A stretch of 64,000 bases of DNA. Origin: Marinicella meishanensis (GTDB taxonomy: Bacteria > Pseudomonadota > Gammaproteobacteria > Xanthomonadales > Marinicellaceae). The stretch lies in assembly GCF_019931145.1 (NCBI RefSeq), contig NZ_JAIOUV010000006.1, forward strand, positions 62,001-126,000. The letters run 5' to 3'. The notes below the pieces were generated by a model. The model made no database searches and had not been told where the DNA came from. It worked only from the letters and a program-made list of their open reading frames with translations. Of the stretch, positions 54,254 through 63,800 are shown piece by piece. Position 1 is the first letter of the stretch, and every line of letters starts with the position of its first letter. A program made the translations under genes and the position numbers.

Positions 54254-55816
54254 ATGATCAAATCATTGAAATTTCTGGGCCTGTTCATTCTCGCTGCAGT
54301 GCTGCTGCTCATTGCTTTGGCCTATCTGTTATACGAACTGCCGCTCAAAGGACCGGATGTGCGACCAGCCAAGGGCGACCTGTTCATCGCCAACATCCAC
54401 GTGGTGGACGTGGCCAATGAACGCATCAGGCGCGATCAAAACGTGGTCATCACCGATGGGCGGATCGCCGCCATTGATGGCGCGCTGAGGCACGCCGATT
54501 TCAGTGGTCACCGGCTGCTCGATGGCCGTGATCAATATCTGATGCCTGGCTTGTGGGACATGCACACCCACAGTTTAAAGATGTCGCCGCACATCCATCA
54601 TCCCTTGTTCATCCGCTATGGGGTGACTTCGGTGCGGGACATGTCCGGTTGTTTGGATCATGATGATGCCTATTGGGCCTGTCCTGCCGACAGAAAACGC
54701 TGGACAGCGCAGGCCGATGCCGGCGAGGTGGTGTCACCGGCCTACCACCAACAAAGCAGCTACCAGACCAATGGCGGCAATGAAGTGCCAGACGGCTATC
54801 CGGCCCACTTCAAGCTCAACAGCCTACAGCAGGCCACACAATTGGTGGATTTTTACGCCACACAGGGTGCCGATTTCATCAAAACCTACAGCGAACTCAG
54901 CCCCGAACAATTCAGCTGGTTGGCTGAAGCAGCAGCGGAGCAGGGCATGACCCTGGCCGGACACAAGCCCCTCAAAGTCCCCTTGCGTGACGCCTTGAAC
55001 AGTCAGATGACCAGCATCGAGCATGGCCGCTTGTTCGCCTTTGAGTGTTATGCAAAGATCGACGAATTCAGGTCACTGCCCGATCCCATCGCCGCCTACG
55101 ACGCAGCCCTGATCCGAGACATCATCGACCACCAAGACCAGCAGCAATGCGAGCAGTTGATGCAAACCATGGGCCACAGCCAAACCGCCTGGGTTCCAAC
55201 CCTGACCACCCTGCAAATGAGTGCCCAATCAAGGACAGTGAATTGGGCCAATGAAGCTAACTTGCGATACATCCCGTGGGTGGTGCAAAGACTCCTGTGG
55301 CAACCCGACATCAACCGCGCCGCCCGTGGCCTCGACCCTGAAGGCCGCTTCGTGCACCAGGATTACTACGACCTGGTCAAAACCCACATCCAACAAGCCC
55401 ACCAACACCAGATCAGGATCCTGGTCGGTACCGACAACATCGACACCCTGGTATACAGCGGTCTCAGTGTCCACCACGAACTGCAAAACCTGGTCGCCGC
55501 CGGCCTGCCCACCACCCAAGCCCTCAAAGCCGCCACCCTGTGGCCCGCCCAATTCAGCGGCGTCGACACCATCACCGGCAGCGTCGAAGTCGGCAAACGC
55601 GCCGACCTCATCCTCCTCCGCGCCAACCCACTGGCAGACATCAAAAACACACAAACCATCCAAGCCGTCCTCTTCAACGGCCATTACTACGACCCCAAAG
55701 CCATCACCGCCCTCGACCAATACACCACCGACATGGCCACCTCCACCCACCTCAACATCAAATACCTCATGCACATGCTCATGAGCCCCCTGATGCGGGT
55801 CCAGCTGGCGGATTGA
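54254..55816 (+). CDS. Membrane-anchored amidohydrolase
   Basis: 520 residues. A single N-terminal membrane helix (LKFLGLFILAAVLLLIALAY) suggests anchoring facing the periplasm. The amidohydrolase fold starts LFIANIHVVDV, with the metal-binding GLWDMHTH at H104 and H106, further His in GHKPLKVP and SIEHGRLFAFE, and the catalytic Asp in GTDNID. GVDTITGSVEVGKRADLILL is the typical end of the family (imidazolonepropionase/prolidase-like). No ribosome binding site is visible. The 3' half becomes strikingly C-rich. Substrate unknown. Confidence 0.9.
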   Translation: MIKSLKFLGLFILAAVLLLIALAYLLYELPLKGPDVRPAKGDLFIANIHVVDVANERIRRDQNVVITDGRIAAIDGALRHADFSGHRLLDGRDQYLMPGLWDMHTHSLKMSPHIHHPLFIRYGVTSVRDMSGCLDHDDAYWACPADRKRWTAQADAGEVVSPAYHQQSSYQTNGGNEVPDGYPAHFKLNSLQQATQLVDFYATQGADFIKTYSELSPEQFSWLAEAAAEQGMTLAGHKPLKVPLRDALNSQMTSIEHGRLFAFECYAKIDEFRSLPDPIAAYDAALIRDIIDHQDQQQCEQLMQTMGHSQTAWVPTLTTLQMSAQSRTVNWANEANLRYIPWVVQRLLWQPDINRAARGLDPEGRFVHQDYYDLVKTHIQQAHQHQIRILVGTDNIDTLVYSGLSVHHELQNLVAAGLPTTQALKAATLWPAQFSGVDTITGSVEVGKRADLILLRANPLADIKNTQTIQAVLFNGHYYDPKAITALDQYTTDMATSTHLNIKYLMHMLMSPLMRVQLAD

Positions 55817-55865
55817 CCAATTGCATCCGATAAATAAAAGATCGTCAGCCTTCGTGATGTCTCCA

Positions 55866-55980
55866 CCGAACCTCCCCTCTTGAGAGGGGATTAAGGGGTG
55901 TGTTTCTTTTGCCCCTCCCGCATCCTGCTCATGCGGCACACCTACATCCATGTTGGCGAAAGGGGATAGGGGTGTGTAAA
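55866..55980. repeat. CCCCTC-GAGGGG hairpin and partial composite element
   Basis: CCTCCCCTCTTGAGAGGGG near 55870 repeats the sequence at 50.73 kb. At 55918-55958 lies CCGCATCCTGCTCATGCGG and then CACACCTACATCCATG, the end block of the composite repeat family, without terminal repeats; it is a fragment. GGGGTGTGTAAAAC recurs beside it as well. Confidence 0.7.
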
Positions 55981-56016
55981 ACTAATTATCACCTCGAAAG
56001 TAGACCGAATTGTGTG

Positions 56017-56337
56017 TTACCCATCCTCCCTCGCATACCAAACCCCCAAGGCCCCGAAAATCAACCCCAATCCCGGCGCTGCCCCCATGATCACCGAAGC
56101 AAACAAAGCACCTTGCATGTCATTCGAAGACATCTCACCGTCAGCAGTGCTTGGCAAACTGGAATAGCCCAAATACAGGCACAAAGCCGAGATGATCACC
56201 GCAACCACCGAAAACACTGGCCAAGAACCACCTTGCTCAGAATGAACCATCCGATGGTGCCAAATTGTCGCCCACACGCCCAATACGGTGGCGACCAAAA
56301 AACTGATGGATCCGGCGGTGAGAAAGATAATGCCCAT
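56017..56337 (-). CDS. Small integral membrane protein
   Basis: 106 residues with three hydrophobic helices (about 3-25, 42-60 and 77-99). The start MGIIFLTAGSISFLVATVLG is at 56337, preceded by AGAATTAATCC. No family recognised. It ends in the charged tail YAREDG. It sits at the left edge of the AT-rich region and opposes the restriction enzyme gene; whether the two belong together is unclear. Confidence 0.72.
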   Translation of the reverse strand: MGIIFLTAGSISFLVATVLGVWATIWHHRMVHSEQGGSWPVFSVVAVIISALCLYLGYSSLPSTADGEMSSNDMQGALFASVIMGAAPGLGLIFGALGVWYAREDG

Positions 56338-56570
56338 GGATTAATTCTGGTTAAATTTAATGTAATTATAAAGCTCAAACACAAAAATCGTCATCTTAGT
56401 ATCTTTAAAAGATTACAACAGGACCACGTTTGAAACCTTAAAAATCAACGACTCTGGCCCCATTGGTTCAAACCTGTCTAGGTGTTCATATATGACCCTG
56501 TTGATATTATTTGCAATCTAAATCCACACAATAAAGTAGAATTAAAATGAACTAAAAAAACAGTTTGATT

Positions 56571-59500
56571 ATGACTTCACCGATAACAGTCCATCGTGCG
56601 ATCAATGCCGCTCTTAGAAAACTTAAACCTCACAGAAAGGAATTCGAATTATTCAAGAAAAACCTGACTGAGTTACTATCCGAATCTAATCGGGATGAAT
56701 CAGAGGAACATCTTAAAACCTTAATCAGTGATTTTTTAAAAAATACTTATTACTCTAACAAATTCGCGATTAATACCAAAGACCGCAATGACTTGGTGAT
56801 ACACAACGGAAAGTCAACTAAGACATCTGTCGCTGTTATCATGGAAATAAAACGCCAAACCAACATAACAGAAATGATGCGTTTAGATAGGCTTAACACA
56901 AAAGCTCTACAAGAGTTGGTTCTTTACTATTTACGAGAGAGAATAACTGAAAACAATTTTGAATTAAAACAAATAATAGGTACGAACTTAGACGAATGGT
57001 TTGTTTTTGATGCACAGGAGTTTGAACAGCTTTTTGCCCGCGACAAACAATTGGTTGAACAGTTTAAACAATTTGAAAACAAACAATTGTCAAGTACTAA
57101 TACGGACTTCTTTTATCAAGAAATAGCCTCACCTAAAATTGAGAAAGTTATCCCAAAAATAAAATTCACCCATCTAAAAATTAACGACTATAGCTCATCT
57201 CTTAAAACTCCTAATCAAAAACAAGAGAGAAAACTTATCAGGTTGTTTAGGTTTTTTTCACCAGAACATCTTTTAAAACTACCTTTTGAAAATGACAGTA
57301 ACAACCTTGACAAAGGATTTTACAGTGAACTACTGCACATCATTGGTCTTGCAGAAAACAAAAAAAAGGGTAAAAAAATCATTGAGCGTGCCAAATCCGG
57401 AACCCGGCATTCAGGGTCATTGCTTGAAAACGCAATCACTCAAATTGATAGTATGGACAAACTCAGTCGTTTACCCAATCGGCTTCAATATGGAGAACAA
57501 GAGAATCAACAGTTATTTGGTGTGGGCTTGGAACTTTGTATCACATGGATCAACCGGATCCTCTTTTTGAAACTACTAGAAGCACAGTTATTAAGTTACC
57601 ACAAAAGAGACAAAGCATACCAATTTCTGAGTTTTGATAAAATTAAAAATTACGACGACCTAGAAAAATTATTTTTTCGAGTTTTAGCAAAAAAACAGCA
57701 AGATAGAACTGAAGAGATCAACAAAATATTCAGAAATGTTCCATACTTGAATTCATCTCTATTTGAACCTGTTGAAATTGAACACCTAACCCTCTCTATC
57801 GGTAACTTAGAAGATAATCTAAGCCTGCCCATTCTATCCAATACGGTTTTAAAAGACACTAATGGAAAAAAACGTCAGGGTGCACTGAATGCAATTGAGT
57901 ACTTGTTTGAATTTTTAAATGCCTATGATTTTTCCAGTGAGGGCAGTGAGAACATCCAAGAAGACAATAAAACCTTGATCAACGCATCTGTATTGGGCTT
58001 AATTTTTGAAAAAATTAATGGTTATAAAGATGGGTCATTCTTTACCCCAGGTTACATCACCATGTACATGAGCAAAGAAGTGCTGCGCAAAGCTGTAGTG
58101 AATAAGTTTAACCAAAAAAAAGGATGGTCATGTAAAAACTTCACTGATCTGCATAACCACATCGATGACTATCCGGAGGCCAATCAAATCATTAATTCTC
58201 TGACTGTTTGTGATCCTGCGGTTGGTTCCGGCCACTTTTTGGTGTCATCTTTGAACGAAATCATAGCCATTAAAAGCGAGTTGAAGCTTCTTTGTGACCG
58301 ACATGGTCGCAGACTGAAAAATTACGATGTAAAAGTTATTAATGATGATTTGGTTGTGACCGACGAGGACAACGAATTGTTTTCATATAACCCGAACAGC
58401 GAAGAAAGCCAGCGCATTCAAGAAACCTTGTTCAATGAAAAACAAACCATCATCGAAAACTGTTTATTCGGTGTCGATATCAACCCCAATTCGGTCAAAA
58501 TATGCCGCCTGCGATTATGGATTGAGCTGTTGAAAAATGCATATTATAAAAACGCAACAGAGCTAGAAACATTGCCAAACATAGACATTAACATAAAATG
58601 TGGTAACTCATTAATCAGTCGCTTCGCACTGGATGCCGATTTGAAAAAAGCATTGAAACAAAGCAAATACGACATCATCAGTTATCGAGCAGCAGTCAGC
58701 ACCTATCGCAACGCAACCGACAAATCACAAAAACGTGCCATGCGTGAATTAATCGATGAGATTAAAAACAATTTCCAAAGCGAAATTAATAAAAATAGTA
58801 AAGATTTCAGAGATCTCAGGAAGTTTCAAGGCCAGTTAGTCGCATTGACACAACAGGTTGATGTATTTGCTGACAGTCTAGCCAAACAAAGAGACACTAA
58901 CAAAAAGATCACTGAGCTTACTCAAAAAAGTAAAAAACTGGAAGCCAAGCTGGAAGCCATTAAAAACAATGCCATTTATAGAAATGCTTTTGAGTGGCGT
59001 TTTGAGTTCCCAGAAGTACTGGATAATGCTGGTAACTACCAGGGTTTTGATGTTGTGATTGGCAATCCACCATATATGCGTGTGCAAGAAATAAAGAAAA
59101 CCCAGCCTGATGCGAAAATTTATTACGAAAAAACATACCAAAGCGCTCAAGGTGCTTATGACCTTGCCAATTTGTTTTTTGAAAAGGCTGTTATGTTGGC
59201 ACACAAGCATGCACATAATGCCTACATCATGCCGCATAAGTTTTTAAATTCCAGTTCTGCCTCAGTTTTTAGGGATTATTTAACTGAAGGCCAATACATT
59301 TCCAAAATTTCACATTTTGGAGCAAATATGATTTTTGAAGATGCCATTACTTACACTGCAATCGTTCAATTTAATAAAACTGAATCAAATGGGTTTGAGT
59401 TTTTAAGGGCGCCATTTAAGTCTAATGTGGAAGATTTCTTAAACGAACAAGCCAAATATCGTAAAGTCAGCTATCAGGAGATTCAAACTGCTGCTGAATT

Positions 59501-60401
59501 ATATGGCACAAATCAATGGATTTTATTTGAAACTCAATCTGAATCTAACGCATTCCAAAAAATTTATAACAACAGCACAAAAATAGAAAAGCTATTCGAT
59601 TCAATATTTGTAGGATTACAAACCAGCAGGGACGCATTATACATTTTGAACAAAATTGATGATGATTTGTTCGAAGTTCCTCTGACCGGGAAAACTTATA
59701 AACTTGAGACTGATTTGTTGAAACCTTTTCTGATGGGTAAAGACATCGCCAGATTTGCGAAACTCTCGACACATAAGTATGTCTTTTTCCCTTACCACAT
59801 TCATGGCCAAAAAGCTCAAATCATTCCACTGAATGAGATAGCCACAAAATACCCAATAACCCATCAATACATAAGTGATCATGAACAAGAATTCAAATCC
59901 CGAGAGAGCGAAAAATTTAAAGATAAAGAACACTGGCACGCATACATATATCCTAAAAACCTGACCCAGTTCGAGCAGCCCAAACTGACTTCGATGGAAA
60001 TATGCAGCAAATACCCTAATGTGACGATTAATACGGATAACTACTATCATGCAACCACAATATACAGTTGGGTAAAGCGTAATGACACATTAGAAAGTTA
60101 TGAATTTTTTTTAGCAATTGCCAACTCGCAGTTATTGTGGTGGTTCTTAAAAAACACAGGAGACACTTTACAAGGGGATGCCAGAAGAATGAAAACCAAT
60201 TACTTGAATACCTTTCCCGTGCCCGATGATGTAAGCGAAGAAACTGAGAATCACATTGTGGAGCAGGTCAAAGCGATTATGCAAGCGAAAAACCAAGGCA
60301 AAAACACTAGTAAAATGGAAGCAGATCTGAACTCAAGCGTTAACGAACTTTATGGGCTGAATGAGCATGAAATTATTGCTATTGAAGCATGTCAAAGTTA
60401 A
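56571..60401 (+). CDS. Type IIG restriction-modification enzyme (Eco57I-like)
   Basis: 1276 residues from the ATG at 56571; a TTG two codons upstream is also possible and neither has a clear ribosome binding site. The N-terminus has a PD-(D/E)xK nuclease signature (D74, then E92-x-K94 in VIMEIKRQ). The central methyltransferase has DPAVGSGHFL near residue 546 (SAM-binding motif I) and FDVVIGNPPYMRV near 832 (catalytic NPPY, N6-adenine type). Residues from about 1040 on should hold the target-recognition domain (TaqI-like). One polypeptide thus cuts and methylates. Recognition sequence not predictable. AT-rich, as expected for acquired defence genes; no partner genes nearby. Confidence 0.9.
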   Translation: MTSPITVHRAINAALRKLKPHRKEFELFKKNLTELLSESNRDESEEHLKTLISDFLKNTYYSNKFAINTKDRNDLVIHNGKSTKTSVAVIMEIKRQTNITEMMRLDRLNTKALQELVLYYLRERITENNFELKQIIGTNLDEWFVFDAQEFEQLFARDKQLVEQFKQFENKQLSSTNTDFFYQEIASPKIEKVIPKIKFTHLKINDYSSSLKTPNQKQERKLIRLFRFFSPEHLLKLPFENDSNNLDKGFYSELLHIIGLAENKKKGKKIIERAKSGTRHSGSLLENAITQIDSMDKLSRLPNRLQYGEQENQQLFGVGLELCITWINRILFLKLLEAQLLSYHKRDKAYQFLSFDKIKNYDDLEKLFFRVLAKKQQDRTEEINKIFRNVPYLNSSLFEPVEIEHLTLSIGNLEDNLSLPILSNTVLKDTNGKKRQGALNAIEYLFEFLNAYDFSSEGSENIQEDNKTLINASVLGLIFEKINGYKDGSFFTPGYITMYMSKEVLRKAVVNKFNQKKGWSCKNFTDLHNHIDDYPEANQIINSLTVCDPAVGSGHFLVSSLNEIIAIKSELKLLCDRHGRRLKNYDVKVINDDLVVTDEDNELFSYNPNSEESQRIQETLFNEKQTIIENCLFGVDINPNSVKICRLRLWIELLKNAYYKNATELETLPNIDINIKCGNSLISRFALDADLKKALKQSKYDIISYRAAVSTYRNATDKSQKRAMRELIDEIKNNFQSEINKNSKDFRDLRKFQGQLVALTQQVDVFADSLAKQRDTNKKITELTQKSKKLEAKLEAIKNNAIYRNAFEWRFEFPEVLDNAGNYQGFDVVIGNPPYMRVQEIKKTQPDAKIYYEKTYQSAQGAYDLANLFFEKAVMLAHKHAHNAYIMPHKFLNSSSASVFRDYLTEGQYISKISHFGANMIFEDAITYTAIVQFNKTESNGFEFLRAPFKSNVEDFLNEQAKYRKVSYQEIQTAAELYGTNQWILFETQSESNAFQKIYNNSTKIEKLFDSIFVGLQTSRDALYILNKIDDDLFEVPLTGKTYKLETDLLKPFLMGKDIARFAKLSTHKYVFFPYHIHGQKAQIIPLNEIATKYPITHQYISDHEQEFKSRESEKFKDKEHWHAYIYPKNLTQFEQPKLTSMEICSKYPNVTINTDNYYHATTIYSWVKRNDTLESYEFFLAIANSQLLWWFLKNTGDTLQGDARRMKTNYLNTFPVPDDVSEETENHIVEQVKAIMQAKNQGKNTSKMEADLNSSVNELYGLNEHEIIAIEACQS

Positions 60402-60527
60402 ATATTGTTAAAGATTTAAGTATATGATGAGGCATTATGTTCCTACACCCGCAGCCGACGCTTCAGACTGGTTATTTTTTTGATTTTTTATGTCTGTGAT
60501 AATCAACTATAAAAAAACAATGCCTGG

Positions 60528-60551
60528 CGTGGTCAAGTAATTTTGACCACG
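60528..60551 (+). terminator. Hairpin downstream of the restriction-modification gene
   Basis: CGTGGTCAA and TTGACCACG form a perfect nine-base stem with a six-base loop, 127 bases after the stop. No T-run follows, so function as a terminator is uncertain. Confidence 0.45.
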
Positions 60552-60584
60552 GTTCTATAATAATGAAAGACCATAAAAATAAAC

Positions 60585-60664
60585 GGGGTCAAAGACATTG
60601 ATTTCATTTAAGGATAAGCAATCAATGGGGTCAGAGACATTGATTTGATGTAAGGGGAAAGCAA
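60585..60664 (+). repeat. Tandem GGGGTCAGAGACATTGATTT repeats
   Basis: Two head-to-tail copies of a unit of about 42 bp, starting GGGGTCAAAGACATTGATTT at 60585 and GGGGTCAGAGACATTGATTT at 60627, each ending AAGCAAT. A third copy precedes the duplicated pseudogene at 61858. Similar GGGGTCAGAG words often surround REP-associated transposase genes as I recall, but no such gene is present. Confidence 0.75.
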
Positions 60665-60701
60665 TGCCTTCTCGAGGATACCCAAAAATATAGGAATTAA
60701 C

Positions 60702-61118
60702 ATGAAACAGATATTAAAAAACGCTTCAATGTTATTGTTATTGATCACATTAACTACAGCCGAAGCCAAGTTGTCTCTTGAACAAGCGGATGACAGCAAT
60801 GATAAGGATTACCAGGCGTTGATCATTGGACGATGGGTTGAGGACAAAGACCAGCAACAACGATACGAAATGCCCGTTTATATTGAATATTTTGCAGATG
60901 GCCGTGCTGTTGCAAAAATATTCGATGAAGAGACTTGTGTCGAGCTAATGGTTTCTAATAGTTATTGGAAAATCCTCAATGGAAATCTCTATTATAAATT
61001 TGATTTTGAGACTGATTGGAGTATGGATCGCATCATAAAAATGGCAGAGTCGCATTATGTGTTGCGTTCTAAAGATCAAATGTTGTACAGGAAAAAAGGG
61101 AGTTTTTGTGATGATTGA
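60702..61118 (+). CDS. Small secreted protein (138 aa), intact member of a duplicated pair
   Basis: Signal peptide MKQILKNASMLLLLITLTTAEA, then a mixed, charged domain with IIGRWVEDKDQQQRYEMP, YIEYFADGRAVAKI and a C-terminal VLRSKDQMLYRKKGSFCDD. The form (GRW, then strands with YFADG) resembles small lipocalin-like or DUF-type domains that follow a GxW pattern, without assignment. AGGAATTAAC precedes the ATG. A broken copy lies at 61.93 kb with its upstream region, so this is the parent or sister of a tandem duplication. Confidence 0.82.
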   Translation: MKQILKNASMLLLLITLTTAEAKLSLEQADDSNDKDYQALIIGRWVEDKDQQQRYEMPVYIEYFADGRAVAKIFDEETCVELMVSNSYWKILNGNLYYKFDFETDWSMDRIIKMAESHYVLRSKDQMLYRKKGSFCDD

Positions 61119-61267
61119 TGACATCAAAGTAGAGCTGCCACTGAAACGGATTTGGTCTGTGGCGTTGACTGATGAATGGAAAAACAAACATCCTTAAGCA
61201 GCTTTTTGCTAAGTTTAATGGAATGACAGGCAGGTATTGACTATGGATGAACTGATGAGAAAAAAAG

Positions 61268-61702
61268 ATGAAGCTTAATAATAAACTCAACAAGATATAT
61301 AGTTCGCTGATAATGCTCTTCATGGGGGCAGCTTGGGCCCAAGATGGTGATGACCATGAAATTATGGACATGGAGTACAACAAAACCGTGGTTCCACTGG
61401 TCCGTGTAATAGCCAATCCACATGACTTTGATGGTAAGTTGATCACGGTGACTGGTTATTATCATTTGGAAACCCATTTAACAGCCGTGTTTTTAGACCG
61501 AGATTCTTGTCTTGGCTACAATACAGAGAGCTCGATCCTGCTGGACAAATCTCTATCGAGAGAAGAATACACTCATTGTGGCCGAATTGATGTGCAAGGT
61601 TATTTGAAGCACACACGCGATTATTACGGCATGAGGTACCAATCAGACTTGTATCTCAAGGATACAAAATTTGAAGACTTTAACAAAAAAGAGTCGGAAT
61701 AG
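61268..61702 (+). CDS. Small secreted protein (144 aa)
   Basis: Signal peptide ending GAAWAQ (residue 25), then VVPLVRVIANPHDFDGKLITVTGYYHLETH, a strand-rich OB-fold-like segment, and two cysteines (DSCLGYN, YTHCGR). GAGAAAAAAAG precedes the ATG. It sits between the two copies of the duplicated small-protein gene. I do not recognise a named family; IxxPxxFDGKxVxVxGYxH is a pattern shared by small lipoproteins I have seen annotated only as hypothetical. Confidence 0.8.
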   Translation: MKLNNKLNKIYSSLIMLFMGAAWAQDGDDHEIMDMEYNKTVVPLVRVIANPHDFDGKLITVTGYYHLETHLTAVFLDRDSCLGYNTESSILLDKSLSREEYTHCGRIDVQGYLKHTRDYYGMRYQSDLYLKDTKFEDFNKKESE

Positions 61703-61857
61703 TGGAAATCAATGTGGTCTGAGACACTGACTACTACAAAGGGTTAAATTATTATGGGTACAACAGCTTCTCATATTCATCCGTACAAATGCCATTTGTC
61801 TGATATATCTACATTTTCATAAGAATCCGCATCGAATAACAGCCATGCTAATTTTAC

Positions 61858-61900
61858 GGGATCAGAGTCATTGATTAAAAAATAAGGGGAAAGTGATGCC
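61858..61900 (+). repeat. Third copy of the GGGTCAGAG repeat
   Basis: GGGATCAGAGTCATTGATTA then AAGGGGAAAGTGATGCC matches the unit at 60627 and keeps the same distance to the gene that follows, showing that the duplication included the promoter region. Confidence 0.75.
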
Positions 61901-61934
61901 TTCTCGAGCACACCTACGAATAAAGGAATTAACA

Positions 61935-62350
61935 TGAAAGTATTAATGAAAAAAGCCCCTATCATATTGTTATTGCTCACATTAACAACAACCGAAGCCA
62001 AGCTGACAAAAGAAGAAACTGATGGTGCCAATGATGAAAAATATCAGTCGCTGATCATTGGCAGGTGGGTTGAGGACAAAGAACAGCAACAAATCATGAA
62101 TTAACCAGGCTACATTGAGTATTTTGCTGATGGTACTTCCATTGTGAAACTATTCAGAGATGAATCCTGTTCTCAGTCCCAGGAGTTCATAAGTTATTGG
62201 AAAATCATGAATGGAAATCTGTATTACAAATCTGCTGATGATGTTGAGTGGAGTCTGGATCGCATCCTTAAAATGACGGATTCCCATTATGTGGTGCGCT
62301 CAAAAGAGCAGACCTTTTACCGAAAAAAGGGTACATTTTGTGATGAGTAA
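61935..62350 (+). pseudogene. Duplicate of the 60.7-kb secreted protein gene, broken by an in-frame stop
   Basis: Begins MKVLMKKAPIILLLLTLTTT after AGGAATTAAC and follows the intact copy closely (LIIGRWVEDKEQQQ). Where the parent reads RYEMPVYIEYFADG, this copy reads IMN, stop (TAA), PGYIEYFADG with no change in length, so a single codon became a stop. The rest stays in frame to KKGTFCDE and a normal stop at 62350. A fragment from an internal start could still be made. Because both halves are so well kept, the break is recent or a sequencing error is possible. Confidence 0.85.
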
Positions 62351-62477
62351 AACACAGTATTGCTTTCATTTAATCAACGGTCTAATCACACATCCAAGAC
62401 GTGTAATTCTGCTTTGAGATTGATCAGGTTTCTTAACCCAAAGCCATCCATGGCCATCCTGTTCCTTTAATAATTAA

Positions 62478-63800
62478 TCAATTACCATCGGGTGCTGGGC
62501 ATGAAGTGGCGCCTTCGGCGGCGGCTTGTTGGCACAGCAGGGCGTTGTTGTATTGGATTTGGGTGTTGACTTGATTGATGGTTTCAAGCTGTTTGTCCAA
62601 TTCCGATTGACCCTCCAATGAGGACATGGTCGTAGACACATCTTTGGCGATGCCAGCCAATGCCCCCGTAACGGCTTCTGCCCTGGCTTCAGAATTCCAG
62701 GTGAAACTGGTTCTTTGACCAAATTTATTGAATGACATGTTTACCGTTCTGTTTTCGGCGAAAGCCACGCTGAGGCACAGTTTTTCTGGATCACTTAATT
62801 GGGGCGCCGGAATGGACTGGGTAGATTCAGTCAGTTTGTCATCATAGAGCGAGCCTTTGGGGGTAATTTGCAGGTCGATGTGGGTTAGGGGTGGAACCAA
62901 AATCGACAGTTCGCACGCTTTGAAGTCGACTGATTTGTCACTGGAAGAAATGGTGGCGTTGGTTTGACGGGATTTTTTGCCTGCCCAATTGATTCTCAGG
63001 TGCTTCTTAGCGAAGTTGTATTCGGCCGATTTTTCCTTTTCAATGCCATTGAGCTCGGATTTGATCAACCATTTTTCAAAGACATCAGCAAAATCAAATT
63101 CAAGTTCCTGTTCCAAATATTCATCTTTCGGGTCATCTAACAATGACACTTGTTCAATGGGTATGTTCTTGGAGAAAGTGAGCGACATCGGTGACGAGGT
63201 TCTGATCTTGGAGATCTCGACAGCCAGGGCATCTATGTCTTCTTGAATTTTTTTGGGCGAACTTGGAAAGTTCACAGCCCTCAATATTTGTTGTTGGTCT
63301 TTGATGTTGTCTTTGAGGTTTGCAATTGAATTCAGGTGTTTGCTGACATCAGGGTGACACTCGAATCTGATCTTATCGGCTGGAGTCGTGCTATCAGCAA
63401 GGGCAGCAACACTGAGGACTTTTGTGGCGAAACTGGCCACATTGGAGATGATGGCTGCGGTTTGGTCTTGGTTGGTTGTATTGATTCCCGCGATCAGACC
63501 AGAAGGGTGGGTCGTAACAGTCAATTGTCTTTTCGTTCTGTCCGACCCCAAGTGTTGTCCATGAATCACTCTGGCCACGCCATCGTTACTGGGGATCAGG
63601 CTGACATTTAATTTTGGCTCCACTTCAATAGTGGCATGTCCGTTGGGGTTGTTTGTACACCCTTTTAAGATCAAAGTGAGGTCTGCCTTGACAATGGTTT
63701 TGGGCAAATAGTACTTGGTGCTGGCCCCAGAACCAGGGTTGGTGGTGGCGCAACCGCTCAGCAGCAATGCAATGACCATGGCTTGTGTGATGAGTTTCAT
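62478..63800 (-). CDS. Lipoprotein of unknown function
   Basis: 440 residues from the ATG at 63800, preceded by GGAGGAAAC; an open extension of 38 codons upstream lacks such a site and would bury the signal. MKLITQAMVIALLLSGCATT has the lipobox LLSGC, so Cys16 should be acylated. The mature part is mixed with a helical segment (KDNIKDQQQIL) in the middle and a Gln/Asn-rich C-terminus predicted helical (QSELDKQLETINQVNTQIQY). No family recognised. It is anchored in the outer or inner membrane, facing the periplasm. It lies outside the AT-rich island. Confidence 0.85.
   Translation of the reverse strand: MKLITQAMVIALLLSGCATTNPGSGASTKYYLPKTIVKADLTLILKGCTNNPNGHATIEVEPKLNVSLIPSNDGVARVIHGQHLGSDRTKRQLTVTTHPSGLIAGINTTNQDQTAAIISNVASFATKVLSVAALADSTTPADKIRFECHPDVSKHLNSIANLKDNIKDQQQILRAVNFPSSPKKIQEDIDALAVEISKIRTSSPMSLTFSKNIPIEQVSLLDDPKDEYLEQELEFDFADVFEKWLIKSELNGIEKEKSAEYNFAKKHLRINWAGKKSRQTNATISSSDKSVDFKACELSILVPPLTHIDLQITPKGSLYDDKLTESTQSIPAPQLSDPEKLCLSVAFAENRTVNMSFNKFGQRTSFTWNSEARAEAVTGALAGIAKDVSTTMSSLEGQSELDKQLETINQVNTQIQYNNALLCQQAAAEGATSCPAPDGN

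Larger units (their letters stand above)
56340..62440. other. AT-rich island with a restriction-modification gene
   Basis: Base composition changes from roughly balanced to clearly AT-rich at about 56.34 kb and returns near 62.44 kb. Codon use in this stretch (AAA, AAT, ATT, TTA) differs from the flanks. It holds a type IIG restriction-modification enzyme and small secreted proteins. No integrase, transposase, tRNA or clear attachment site is visible, so the mechanism of transfer is unknown. Confidence 0.7.

Noticed and set aside
60585-60664. End of a transposon
   Set aside because: GGGGTCAGAG words recall regions around REP-associated transposases, yet no transposase, inverted ends or target duplication can be seen here.
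61111-61197. 28-codon ORF overlapping the end of the 138-residue secreted protein gene
   Set aside because: Starts ATGATTGATGAC within the previous stop region and has no ribosome binding site of its own; the equivalent is not kept in the duplicated copy, so I do not call it.
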